Shown piece after piece: positions 22,713 to 30,275 of a stretch of DNA of 37,718 nucleotides. The stretch is from the NCBI RefSeq assembly GCF_018424695.1, contig NZ_QTNQ01000037.1, positions 1 through 37,718 on the forward strand, in the 5' to 3' direction. A program made the position numbers and the translations under genes. The notes beneath the pieces are model-generated. The model searched no databases. It saw nothing but the letters and a program-made list of their open reading frames with translations, and was not told the DNA's origin. The number at the start of each line of letters is the position of its first letter. Position 1 is the first letter of the stretch. Source of the stretch: Vannielia litorea. Its GTDB lineage: Bacteria > Pseudomonadota > Alphaproteobacteria > Rhodobacterales > Rhodobacteraceae.

Positions 22713-23243
22713 ATGGCTGGTCCTGCTCCTGTGCGCCGTTGGGCGTCGGTTCTCCGGGTTCTCACCTGTGTTGCCATGGCAATTCTGGCCGTGGCCCTCG
22801 TAGCGGGCATCGCCTTCTCGGATCTGCCCGAGGAGATGCGCCGCGCCGCCGGAATCGCACCGGAGCGCGCTCTGGCTCCTCTGCACCGCGCCGGCGTGGC
22901 CGCGCTGGGCGCTCTTCCAGCGCTGGCGATGCTCTATCTCCTGCGGGAGATGGCCCGGCTCTTCGGGCGCTACGCGGCGGGCGAAACCCTCACCGAGGCC
23001 TGCGCGCGCCATATCCTGCGGATCGGCGCGGGGCTGCTGGTGGCCGTCGCGCTGGAACTCGTCACCCGCCCGCTTCAAATCATGCTGGCCAGCCTTGCCA
23101 ACCCGCCCGGTGAGCGTGTGCTGACGATCTCGCTGGAGGGCGCCGACTTGGGGCAGGTGCTTGCGGGCGGGCTGATGGTGGTGATCGGCTGGGCCATGCG
23201 CGAGGCCGCCGTGGTGGCCGAAGAGAACCGGGGCTTCATCTGA
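22713..23243 (+). CDS. DUF2975-domain membrane protein
   Basis: This 176-residue protein has four hydrophobic helices (about 15-35, 65-85, 105-128 and 145-165) with the DUF2975 layout and ends with MREAAVVAEENRGFI, typical of the family. Its function is unknown. I prefer the ATG at 22713 (AGAGG upstream) to an in-frame GTG at 22695. The stop overlaps the ATG of the downstream Xre regulator by 1 nt. DUF2975 genes are very often paired with a small Xre/YozG-type HTH gene, and this pair follows the rule. Confidence 0.85.
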   Translation: MAGPAPVRRWASVLRVLTCVAMAILAVALVAGIAFSDLPEEMRRAAGIAPERALAPLHRAGVAALGALPALAMLYLLREMARLFGRYAAGETLTEACARHILRIGAGLLVAVALELVTRPLQIMLASLANPPGERVLTISLEGADLGQVLAGGLMVVIGWAMREAAVVAEENRGFI

Positions 23244-23452
23244 TGGAGATCGTCGTGCGGCTCGACGTGATGCTGGCCATGCGCAAGATGAAGAGCCGCG
23301 AGCTGGCCGAGCACGTGGGCATCACCGAGCAGAACATCAGCCTGCTGAAGTCTGGCAAGGTGAAGGGCATCCGCTTCGAGACGCTTGCGCGCATCTGCGA
23401 AGTGCTCGATTGCCAGCCCGGTGACCTGCTGGAGGCCGTCCCGAAGCCGTGA
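23243..23452 (+). CDS. small Xre/Cro-type HTH regulator (YozG-like)
   Basis: This 69-residue protein is almost entirely one HTH domain: VRLDVMLAMRKMKSRELAEHVGITEQNISLLKSGKVKGIRFETLARICEVLDCQPGDLL, the HTH_26 pattern. It is translationally coupled to the DUF2975 gene and probably represses the pair through the palindrome at 22669. The known DUF2975/HTH modules are thought to act as membrane-linked regulatory pairs, but no signal is established. Confidence 0.9.
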   Translation: MEIVVRLDVMLAMRKMKSRELAEHVGITEQNISLLKSGKVKGIRFETLARICEVLDCQPGDLLEAVPKP

Positions 23453-23454
23453 GA

Positions 23455-23471
23455 CCCCTTGCCGCAAGGGG
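23455..23471 (+). terminator. hairpin after the Xre gene
   Basis: CCCCTTG-CCG-CAAGGGG is a perfect 7-bp stem with a 3-nt loop starting 2 nt after the Xre stop codon. No U-run follows, so it may act as a weak or factor-assisted terminator, or as an RNA-stability hairpin. Confidence 0.45.
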
Positions 23472-23645
23472 CGGGCGGGTGTATCTCCCGGCGCATGAGA
23501 GTGGTTTTCGATATGGATGACCGGGCCCGCCTGCCGTGGCGGTTCTTCGGCGCAACCCTGACGATCCTCGCCTCCCTATGAGGCGCGGCGCCACCCGCGC
23601 GCCCTCCGCATTCGAACCCCCACGCATATCAAGGGAGAGGACCGC

Positions 23646-25052
23646 ATGTCCCCCAAGACACTGTATGACAAGATATGGGATGCCCATCTGGCCCATGAAG
23701 CCGAAGATGGCACCTGCCTGCTCTATATCGACCGGCACCTCGTGCACGAGGTCACCAGCCCCCAGGCTTTCGAAGGCCTCCGTATGGCGGGCCGCAAGGT
23801 GCACGCGCCCGACAAGACCATCGCCGTGCCCGATCACAACGTGCCCACCACCGAGGGCCGCGACGACCCCAGCCAGATGACGGAAGACAGCCGCATCCAG
23901 GTGGCCGCGCTCGACAAGAACGCCAAGGACTTCGGCGTGCACTACTACCCTGTCAGCGACGTGCGGCAGGGCATCGTGCACATCGTCGGCCCCGAGCAGG
24001 GCTGGACCCTGCCGGGCATGACGGTGGTCTGCGGTGACAGCCACACCGCCACCCACGGCGCCTTCGGGGCGCTGGCCCACGGCATCGGCACCTCGGAGGT
24101 GGAGCATGTGCTGGCCACCCAGACGCTGATTCAAAAGAAATCGAAGAACATGAAGGTGGAGATCACCGGCAAGCTCGCGCCGGGCGTCACCGCCAAGGAC
24201 ATCACCCTCGCCGTCATCGGCAAGACCGGCACCGCAGGCGGCACCGGCCACGTGATCGAATATTGCGGCGAGGCTATCCAGTCGCTCTCGATGGAAGGCC
24301 GGATGACCGTGTGCAACATGGCCATCGAAGGCGGCGCCCGCGCCGGCCTCATAGCGCCGGACGAGACGACCTTTGAGTATGTCAAAGGCCGCCCCCACGC
24401 GCCCAAGGGTGCGCAATGGGAGGCCGCCATGGACTGGTGGAAGACGCTCTACACCGACGAGGGCGCGCATTTCGACAAGGTGGTGACGATCCGCGGTGAA
24501 GACATTGCCCCGGTGGTAACATGGGGCACCTCCCCCGAAGACGTGCTGCCGATCACCGAGGTGGTGCCCGACCCGTCCAGCTTCACCGGCGGCAAGGTCG
24601 AAGCGGCCAAGCGCTCCATCGAGTACATGGGCCTGACCCCGGGGCAGAAGCTCTCGGACATCGCCATCGACACGGTGTTCATCGGCTCCTGCACCAACGG
24701 CCGGATCGAAGACCTTCGCGCCGCGGCGGCCATCGTGAAGGGCAAGAAGATCAAGGAGGGCATGCGCGCCATGGTGGTGCCCGGCTCCGGTCTGGTCCGC
24801 GCCCAGGCCGAGGAAGAGGGCCTGGCCGACATCTTCAAGGACGCCGGTTTCGAATGGCGCCTCGCGGGCTGCTCGATGTGCCTCGCAATGAACCCCGATC
24901 AGCTGTCCGAGGGCGAGCGCTGCGCCTCCACCTCCAACCGCAACTTCGAGGGCCGCCAAGGCTACAAGGGCCGCACCCACCTCGTCAGCCCCGGCATGGC
25001 GGCAGCGGCGGCGATCACTGGAAAGCTGACCGACGTTCGGGAGATGATGTAA
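23646..25052 (+). CDS. leuC: 3-isopropylmalate dehydratase large subunit
   Basis: This 468-residue aconitase-family enzyme, with LeuD, isomerises 2-isopropylmalate to 3-isopropylmalate in leucine synthesis. The 4Fe-4S ligands are C349 ([13 protein letters not shown]), C409 and C412 ([12 protein letters not shown]). The N-terminal [14 protein letters not shown] and [27 protein letters not shown] are canonical. The ATG follows AGGGAGAGG. Its stop overlaps the leuD start by 1 nt (taATG), so the subunits are made in a coupled fashion. leuB is encoded separately at 31224. Confidence 0.97.
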   Translation: MSPKTLYDKIWDAHLAHEAEDGTCLLYIDRHLVHEVTSPQAFEGLRMAGRKVHAPDKTIAVPDHNVPTTEGRDDPSQMTEDSRIQVAALDKNAKDFGVHYYPVSDVRQGIVHIVGPEQGWTLPGMTVVCGDSHTATHGAFGALAHGIGTSEVEHVLATQTLIQKKSKNMKVEITGKLAPGVTAKDITLAVIGKTGTAGGTGHVIEYCGEAIQSLSMEGRMTVCNMAIEGGARAGLIAPDETTFEYVKGRPHAPKGAQWEAAMDWWKTLYTDEGAHFDKVVTIRGEDIAPVVTWGTSPEDVLPITEVVPDPSSFTGGKVEAAKRSIEYMGLTPGQKLSDIAIDTVFIGSCTNGRIEDLRAAAAIVKGKKIKEGMRAMVVPGSGLVRAQAEEEGLADIFKDAGFEWRLAGCSMCLAMNPDQLSEGERCASTSNRNFEGRQGYKGRTHLVSPGMAAAAAITGKLTDVREMM

Positions 25053-25657
25053 TGGAAAAATTCGACAAGCTCACCGGCATCGCGGCGCCCATGCCGCTGG
25101 TGAATATCGACACCGACATGATCATCCCCAAGGTCTTTCTGAAGACGATCAAGCGCGAAGGGCTGGGCGTGAACCTCTTCGACGAGATGCGCTATGACCG
25201 GCAGGGCAACGAGATCGAGGATTTCGTGCTGAACAAGCCGGCCTATCGCGATGCGCAGATCATCGTGGCGGGTGACAACTTCGGCTGCGGCTCCTCGCGC
25301 GAGCATGCCCCCTGGGCGCTGCTCGATTTCGGCATCCGCTGCGTGATCTCCACCAGCTTCGCCGACATCTTCTACAACAACTGCTTCAAGAACGGCATCC
25401 TGCCGATCGTGCTGCCGCAGGAAGATGTCGACAAGCTGATGGACGACGCCGAGCGCGGGGCGAACGCCGTTGTCACTGTCGACCTCGAAGCGCAGGAAAT
25501 CACCGGCCCCGATGGTGGCAAGGTAACCTTCGACATCGACCCCTTCCGGAAGCACTGCCTGCTGAACGGGCTTGATGACATCGGCCTGACGCTGGAAAAA
25601 TCCGCCAGCATCGAGGCCTTCGAGGAGAAGGCGGCGCAGGCGCGGCCCTGGGTCTGA
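25052..25657 (+). CDS. leuD: 3-isopropylmalate dehydratase small subunit
   Basis: This 201-residue partner of LeuC begins [27 protein letters not shown] and contains the substrate-loop motif [17 protein letters not shown] and [17 protein letters not shown], all canonical. A longer frame back to 24521 is only a shadow of leuC. It is the last gene of the leuCD unit and is followed by a strong intrinsic terminator. Confidence 0.97.
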   Translation: MEKFDKLTGIAAPMPLVNIDTDMIIPKVFLKTIKREGLGVNLFDEMRYDRQGNEIEDFVLNKPAYRDAQIIVAGDNFGCGSSREHAPWALLDFGIRCVISTSFADIFYNNCFKNGILPIVLPQEDVDKLMDDAERGANAVVTVDLEAQEITGPDGGKVTFDIDPFRKHCLLNGLDDIGLTLEKSASIEAFEEKAAQARPWV

Positions 25658-25674
25658 GCCTGCCACGAGACACG

Positions 25675-25707
25675 AAAAAGGGGGCCTGCGTGGCCCCCTT
25701 TGCTTTT
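25675..25707 (+). terminator. intrinsic terminator of leuCD
   Basis: GGGGGCC pairs with GGCCCCC around a short TGCGT loop, flanked by an A-run before and a T-rich tract (TTTGCTTTT) after. The A-run also allows function toward the convergent gene at 25718. This is the clearest terminator in the window. Confidence 0.9.
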
Positions 25708-25717
25708 ATGGTGCGTC

Positions 25718-26917
25718 TCAGGCTGCGAGGGCAACCGGGGTCTTCTCACCTCCGAAGTGCTTGGCGTTGAGCTTCAGCACCAGCGCGATGGTCGCCAGTT
25801 GCAGCATCAGCGCGGGGGCGGTAGCGGCCCAATAGACGGCGCTGAACTTTTCGATCACGCCCGCACCGACGAGGCCCTTGTTGACGAAGAACTGGAGCAT
25901 CACCGAAAGCGCCACGCCGGGGCAGACCAGCGCATAACTGGCGGGCGAGCGCTCGGGGCCGGAGATGAAGCGGGCGAAGTAGCCCTGCGCCCGCAGCACG
26001 GTCAGCCCGAAGAGCGCGGTGACGAGTTGCAGCGCCAGCAGTGGCAGCAGCATCAGGAAGCTCGAGGCAGGGCCGCCGTGCACGTCAAAGTGCACATGCA
26101 GCCCGTGGGCCTGCCGCAGCCAGGCGATGGCGACGACCGTCAGCAGCGGAATGGCGATCAGCAGCGTCGGCGCGGCCTCGGCATTGGCGCCATGCTCCAT
26201 CATCGCGCGCAGGCCCATCACCATGGTGACAAGCGCGATGACCAGCGCCAGCAGGATGAAGAAGCTCGACAGCATGATCGACACCGCCACCGTGGCTTTC
26301 ACCGTGCTCATCGCGGCAGGGGCGGCGAGGCCGACGCCGACCATGGCGAAGGCGAAGCCCGGCAGGGTCTGGGCAAAACTGTTGTTGGCGGCGCAGTCGA
26401 TTCCGCCCTTGCCCAGCCGTTCGGCAAGGAAACGGCCATAGAGCTTGAGGCCGTAGGCCCCGATGGCGGTGAAGGCGATCATGGCGAGAGGGAAGAGATA
26501 TTCGACCACGCCCCAGAGCCCCGGCACGAAGACGAGGCCGAGGATGAAGCCGCCGTTCACCGCCATGGCCAGCGCCAGCGGCACCGCCAGGAGCTGTGAG
26601 CCTGCGTTCGAGGCCATCAGCTTGTCATGGCCTTCAGTGCGGCGATAGGCGGCCAGCGTACGAAGATTCCACGCCAGCGAGCGGAACATCAGCAGCGCAA
26701 ACCCCGCGATGCCTGCCCAGGCCGCCACGATCATGGCCTGTTGCAGCGGCGTGCCGGCGGAGAAGGCGCGGGTGATATCTTTGAACACCGGCACCGACTG
26801 GCCGGGGTGGGGCACCCAGAACATCAGGTAGAGAAAGAAGGTGACCATGAGGCCACCGGCACCGAGGGCGGCGAGAAAGTAGAGGGGCACGTAGCCCGTG
26901 CGAGGTTGGGTTTGCAT
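25718..26917 (-). CDS. TsoY-like multi-pass membrane protein
   Basis: This 399-residue protein has about ten hydrophobic helices. Diagnostic-looking segments are the N-terminal YVPLYFLAALGAGGLMVTFFLYLMFWVPHP and GIDCAANNSFAQTLPGFAFAMVGVGLAAPAAMS. A histidine-rich loop HGLHVHFDVHGG follows. From memory this matches proteins annotated as TsoY family (seleno)proteins, in which some members carry selenocysteine; here the corresponding residue would be an ordinary Cys. The fold resembles anion-channel/TDT-type transporters, but the substrate is unknown. AGGAGA precedes the ATG. The promoter region contains a repeat matching the SqrR/BigR persulfide-repressor box, which suggests a sulfur-linked role. 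Confidence 0.65.
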   Translation of the reverse strand: MQTQPRTGYVPLYFLAALGAGGLMVTFFLYLMFWVPHPGQSVPVFKDITRAFSAGTPLQQAMIVAAWAGIAGFALLMFRSLAWNLRTLAAYRRTEGHDKLMASNAGSQLLAVPLALAMAVNGGFILGLVFVPGLWGVVEYLFPLAMIAFTAIGAYGLKLYGRFLAERLGKGGIDCAANNSFAQTLPGFAFAMVGVGLAAPAAMSTVKATVAVSIMLSSFFILLALVIALVTMVMGLRAMMEHGANAEAAPTLLIAIPLLTVVAIAWLRQAHGLHVHFDVHGGPASSFLMLLPLLALQLVTALFGLTVLRAQGYFARFISGPERSPASYALVCPGVALSVMLQFFVNKGLVGAGVIEKFSAVYWAATAPALMLQLATIALVLKLNAKHFGGEKTPVALAA

Positions 26918-26929
26918 CGTGACGTCTCC

Positions 26930-26978
26930 TTGATGAGTCCATCAACTTATACATTCATATTCGTGAATGTGAGTTGAT
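26930..26978 (-). promoter_or_regulatory. nested inverted repeats matching an SqrR/BigR-type operator
   Basis: ACATTCA (26951-26957) and TGAATGT (26964-26970) form a perfect inverted repeat with a 6-nt spacer; read as ATTC-N8-GAAT it equals the published SqrR/BigR box. Outside it, ATCAACT (26941-26947) and AGTTGAT (26972-26978) form a second perfect pair. A third, TTGATG-AGTC-CATCAA (26930-26945), lies next to the Shine-Dalgarno. On the minus strand a perfect TTGACA and a TATAAG flank or overlap these repeats, so a bound repressor would block the TsoY-like gene. Confidence 0.6.
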
Positions 26979-27061
26979 CCATGTCAATACGTGCGGGCCA
27001 GGCCCGCTGCGTCACCGGCGTCCTGCTGCCGTCGATGGCAGAACTCTGCGCAACAGGTCCA

Positions 27062-27115
27062 CAACCGGGCAGGCCCATGGACGCATGCGCTGCCAAACGC
27101 TCCGGTTGGCTTTTT
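27062..27115 (+). terminator. terminator-like or small-RNA 3' hairpin
   Basis: CAACCGG (27062-27068) pairs perfectly with CCGGTTG (27102-27108), and inside them GCAG (27069-27072) pairs with CTGC (27090-27093). The 3' arm is followed at once by GCTTTTTC. No gene on this strand ends nearby, so the hairpin would close a short non-coding transcript starting around 26980 or later. It is a structural prediction only. Confidence 0.4.
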
Positions 27116-27288
27116 CTTCGGTGATTCAACTAAATCGTGTCTCAATCGAAGGTCGTTAACACGTTCGTTGGGGCGAGTTTTGCCGCACATACAACATGTT
27201 GCGTGAACGCGATGCCTCGCCACCTTTCTGCCAGCAATTTGATGCAAAGCCGCACCAGTTGGCCCGCGAAACCGCCAAATTGATTTCG

Positions 27289-27300
27289 TTAACCTTAACC
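27289..27300. promoter_or_regulatory. tandem TTAACC, possible CtrA-type half-sites
   Basis: TTAACCTTAACC lies about 130 nt upstream of the membrane-protein gene at 27433. TTAACC resembles the half-site recognised by the alphaproteobacterial regulator CtrA, but the consensus spacing (TTAA-N7-TTAA) is not met, so this is weak. Confidence 0.25.
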
Positions 27301-27432
27301 GAAGCTTGTAGCGGCTAATGAAAGACGGCAAAAATTGGGCAAAGTTGAGGCATACCGCCACAATCGGCGGAACACCGCGGAAACGGGCCTTTGGCAATGC
27401 ACCGAGGCCGGCCGTGGGAAAGGGATCGAGCA

Positions 27433-28284
27433 GTGATCACACGGATCACAGGCGCCTTGGTGCGCGCAGGCTTGGTGGCATTGCTGATCGCAATGCCCTC
27501 TCTGCTTGTGCCCCGGATCGGCCCGGATGCAGCGCAGGTCACCGCGCTGCTGGCCCTTTTTGCCGCGGGCCTTACCCTTTTTGAATACGCCTCGAACTAC
27601 CCCAGCCTCGTCGAGTTCCGCGATGCTCCGCCGTTCAACCGGTTGCGCTTCGGGTCGCTCTTCATCACCGTCTTTCTGCTGACCATGCTCTGCCGTGGCC
27701 AGGTCGACGACAACGCGCTGACGGTGTTTACCGGTGCGGTTGGCCAGCTCATCGGCGATATCATCGACTTTCCCTACAGCCCGGTCCAGCTTGTGCTTCT
27801 CAGCCTCCCGGCCTCGGTGAGCCCCGAGCACGTGGATCTCGTCCGCGCCGCGGCGGGCATCGCCTATCTCACCTCGCTGATCTCGCTTGCGATCTTCGTG
27901 ATCTACATCCGCGCCGGGGGATGGCCCACGCGTTCGGGTGCCTTCAACGTCTGGGTCAACCTGCCCACCTTCGACCCCACCACGGGAGGCGACGTGGTGG
28001 ATCGTCTCCACCGCGACGCAAGGCTCAACATCGCCCTCGGTTTCCTGCTACCCTTCATCGCACCGGCGGTGGCCAAGATGGCGGCAGTGGTGTTCAGCCC
28101 GCTTGCCATGGAGGCCCCGCAAACCCTGATCTGGACGATGGCGGCATGGGCATTCCTTCCTTCCTCGCTCTTCATGCGTGGCATCGCCATGGGGCGCATC
28201 GCCTCGATGATCGAGCAAAAGCGCCGCCGCACGAGCGAGGCCAAGGCCGGCGGCGACGTCGCCGACACTCTGGCCGCCGCCTGA
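27433..28284 (+). CDS. conserved multi-pass membrane protein, unknown function
   Basis: This 283-residue inner-membrane protein has about six or seven hydrophobic helices: LVRAGLVALLIAMPSLLVP at the start, VTALLALFAAGLTLFEYAS, FGSLFITVFLLTMLC, YLTSLISLAIFVIYI and IALGFLLPFIAPAVAKMAAV. The C-terminus is charged (MIEQKRRRTSEAKA). I recognise no family beyond similar proteins in Rhodobacteraceae. I chose the GTG at 27433 (AAGGGA 7 nt upstream), which places the first helix correctly; an ATG at 27397 is in frame. Its stop codon overlaps the apparent CTG start of the next gene, so the two are probably expressed together. Confidence 0.8.
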   Translation: MITRITGALVRAGLVALLIAMPSLLVPRIGPDAAQVTALLALFAAGLTLFEYASNYPSLVEFRDAPPFNRLRFGSLFITVFLLTMLCRGQVDDNALTVFTGAVGQLIGDIIDFPYSPVQLVLLSLPASVSPEHVDLVRAAAGIAYLTSLISLAIFVIYIRAGGWPTRSGAFNVWVNLPTFDPTTGGDVVDRLHRDARLNIALGFLLPFIAPAVAKMAAVVFSPLAMEAPQTLIWTMAAWAFLPSSLFMRGIAMGRIASMIEQKRRRTSEAKAGGDVADTLAAA

Positions 28285-29336
28285 TCTTCGCCGCGCTTGC
28301 GGCCCTCCTGACAACATCTCCGGCCCGCGCAGAAACTCTGCGGCTGGCCACTTTCTCTCCCGAGCTTACCCGCAAGGGGCCCGGCCTGCTGTTGCGTGAT
28401 ATCACCCGGGGCGACGCGCAGGTGGATGCGGTGGTGGAAGTAATCCGCACGGCTGACGCCGATGTGCTGCTGCTCACCGGCATCGACATGGATGGCACCG
28501 GCGCCACGCTGGAGGCGCTCGCCACCCGGCTGGAGGAGGCGGGCGCGCCCTATCCCCACCGCTTCACCGCACCCGGCAACACCGGGCTGCGCACCGGGCT
28601 CGATCTCGATGGCGACGGGCGGTTGGAGGAGCCGGAAGATGCACAGGGCTTCGGGCGTTTCCCCGGCGAGGGCGGCATGGCCGTTCTCAGCCGCTACCCG
28701 CTCGGCGCGGTCACTGAATTGACCGATGTGCTCTGGCGAGATTTGCCGGGCGGCGACCCCTGGTTTGCCTCCGAGGCCGCCGCAAGCGTCCACCGCCTGT
28801 CTTCAGTTGCCCATTGGGACGTGCCGGTCCTGGTGCAAGGCGGTCCATTGCACCTCCTAGCCGTCTCGGCAACGCCGCCGGTGTTCGACGGCCCCGAAGA
28901 TCGAAACGGTCGGCGCGCCCAGGATGAGCTGCGGCTGTGGCAGGCCTATCTCGACGGCGCGTTCGGCGGGCCACCGGGCGGGCCCGCAGTGGTCGCGGGC
29001 CGACTCAACGTGGACCCGGTGGATGGCGAAGGCCTGCGGGATGTGTTCGGCGCGCTCCTTGCCGGGCCGTTGCAGGATCCGGCCCCCGAAGGCCCGGGCG
29101 GGCGGGCCGAGGCCGATCCAGGGCATCGCGGTCCGCCTGCGCAGGACACCGTGGATTGGGACGGGCCCGGCAACCTGCGGGTGGATTACCTTCTGCCGCA
29201 GGCTGGCCTTACACTCGCCGCTGCGGGCGTGCTCTGGCCTGAGGAGGGCGCGCCGCTAAACGGGCTGAGCCTTGCCACGGCGCGCGCGGCCTCGCGCCAC
29301 CGGCTCGTCTGGATCGATCTGGTGCTGGATCGCTGA
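28281..29336 (+). CDS. endonuclease/exonuclease/phosphatase-family protein, secreted, apparent CTG start
   Basis: This ~351-residue protein is probably periplasmic. The frame begins with a signal-peptide-like stretch RRLIFAALAALLTTSPARA followed by ETLRLATFSPELTRKGPGLLLRDI. Family landmarks are GEGGMAVLSRYPL, the TPPVFDGPEDRNGRRAQDE block, LNVDPVDGEG, GNLRVDYLLPQAGL and a C-terminal ASRHRLVWIDL. Several catalytic positions of classical enzymes are altered: GRLN replaces GDxN and SRH replaces SDH, so activity is doubtful. No ATG, GTG or TTG precedes the signal peptide within reach; the only candidate is CTG at 28281-28283, overlapping the upstream TGA. Its last 81 nt overlap the convergent epimerase gene. 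Confidence 0.75.
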   Translation: MIFAALAALLTTSPARAETLRLATFSPELTRKGPGLLLRDITRGDAQVDAVVEVIRTADADVLLLTGIDMDGTGATLEALATRLEEAGAPYPHRFTAPGNTGLRTGLDLDGDGRLEEPEDAQGFGRFPGEGGMAVLSRYPLGAVTELTDVLWRDLPGGDPWFASEAAASVHRLSSVAHWDVPVLVQGGPLHLLAVSATPPVFDGPEDRNGRRAQDELRLWQAYLDGAFGGPPGGPAVVAGRLNVDPVDGEGLRDVFGALLAGPLQDPAPEGPGGRAEADPGHRGPPAQDTVDWDGPGNLRVDYLLPQAGLTLAAAGVLWPEEGAPLNGLSLATARAASRHRLVWIDLVLDR

Positions 29337-30176
29337 GGCCAGCGCCTCGGCCAACGGCGTAACGCGAAACTCCGGCAACAGCGCAGCCAGCGGGGCTGGG
29401 TCCAGCCCATGCGGCTTGCGCCAGAGGTAAGACATTTCCACAAGGTGCCGACCCAGCGGCCAGAACGGCGCCGCGAGCCTGAGCGGCCACCACGGCATGT
29501 GCCTCAGGGCCAGCCGCCCGCCCGAGGCCCGCTCAAGCGCGCCGTGCAACTCGGCCCCGGTCAGCGTGTAGCCAGCAAAGGGGATATCGACGAAGGTCGG
29601 CAAGCTCTCCCGACGCTCGGCCAGCACCACGGCGGCCCGCGCCACATCGGGCAGGAAGGCCCAGGCATGGGGCTGGTCGGTGGGACCGGGGTAGGTGAAC
29701 ACACCCTGCCTCAGCCCCGCGGACATCACCTTGTCAAACCAGTTGCCTGACGGCTCGGTATCCAGGTAGTCGCCCGCGCGCAGCACGATGGTCGACACGC
29801 CCGAAGCGCGGTAGGCGGCTTCCATCTCCGCCCGCAGGCGGCCCAGCGTGTTGGTGGCCGCATGGGGGGTGTCAGGGCCGAAGAGCGCCGGCGCACCCTC
29901 GCCAAAGGGGTAGACATTCCCCGGTATCAGCACCGTTGCGCCTGTGGCCTTGGCCACCTCGATGATCCGGGCGGCTTGGCCCGGCAACTCGCGCGCCCAG
30001 TGCGGATAAGGCGGGTTCCAGCCGTTCACGATGATATCGGCGCCCCAGGCGGCATCCCACAGGTCATCGCGGGCACGATCGAACGGACGCACGCGCCAGC
30101 CGGCCTCGCAAAACGCCATGTGGGCATTGCGACCAAAGCGGCCCGTAGGGCCAAGGATAAGGGCTGTTCCGGGCAT
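29256..30176 (-). CDS. NAD(P)-dependent epimerase/dehydratase-like protein
   Basis: This 306-residue Rossmann-fold protein has an extended-SDR pattern. The nucleotide-binding glycine motif is GPTGRFGRNAHMAF (9-22), and conserved positions include IPGNVYPFGEG, a motif around LRAGDYLD and the substrate region WAFLPDVARAAVVLAE. The classical YxxxK catalytic pair is not evident (NVYPFGE sits at the corresponding place), so it may be an atypical SDR or reductase. The C-terminal ~27 residues overlap the end of the convergent exonuclease-like gene. It diverges from the LysR-type regulator at 30274, which probably controls it. Substrate unknown. Confidence 0.85.
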   Translation of the reverse strand: MPGTALILGPTGRFGRNAHMAFCEAGWRVRPFDRARDDLWDAAWGADIIVNGWNPPYPHWARELPGQAARIIEVAKATGATVLIPGNVYPFGEGAPALFGPDTPHAATNTLGRLRAEMEAAYRASGVSTIVLRAGDYLDTEPSGNWFDKVMSAGLRQGVFTYPGPTDQPHAWAFLPDVARAAVVLAERRESLPTFVDIPFAGYTLTGAELHGALERASGGRLALRHMPWWPLRLAAPFWPLGRHLVEMSYLWRKPHGLDPAPLAALLPEFRVTPLAEALASAIQHQIDPDEPVARGRARRGKAQPV

Positions 30177-30219
30177 CGGGCAGTCTCCGGGCTGAAGGTT
30201 ACGATGGGGAAAGTGGGCT

Positions 30220-30275
30220 ATTCACCTGCAAATGTGAATTGCATAAACATGGAGGTCAGGTATTCACTCCTGAAT
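30220..30275. promoter_or_regulatory. LysR-type operator pair between the epimerase and lysR genes
   Basis: ATTCAC-N8-GTGAAT (30220-30239) is a perfect 6-bp inverted repeat. A second related one, ATTCA-CTCC-TGAAT (30262-30275), reaches the ATG of the regulator. Both share the ATTCA/TGAAT core, as expected for recognition and autoregulatory sites of the divergent LysR protein. GGAGG at 30251-30255 is 18 nt from the ATG, and the second repeat lies between them. Confidence 0.5.

Larger units (their letters stand above)
26979..27432. other. long intergenic region, no gene
   Basis: These 454 nt separate two divergent genes and are less GC-rich than the surroundings. I find no supported coding frame; a 137-codon minus-strand frame has no domain or ribosome site. 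Contents: a hairpin with U-tract at 27062-27115, a 10-bp palindrome CAACATGTTG at 27192-27201, and tandem TTAACC at 27289-27300. The region is unusually long for this compact window and could hold a small RNA or several regulatory sites. Confidence 0.55.

Noticed and set aside
23495..23581. 28-codon open frame upstream of leuC as a possible leucine leader peptide
   Set aside because: It has no leucine-codon run, no ribosome site and no terminator/antiterminator pair after it.
24521..25051. Long upstream extension of leuD
   Set aside because: The extra 177 codons are the leuC sequence in another frame; leuD begins at 25052 with the canonical N-terminus.
26984..27397. 137-codon minus-strand frame in the long intergenic region
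   Set aside because: No domain, no ribosome site, and its sequence contains the hairpins and operator-like elements described separately.
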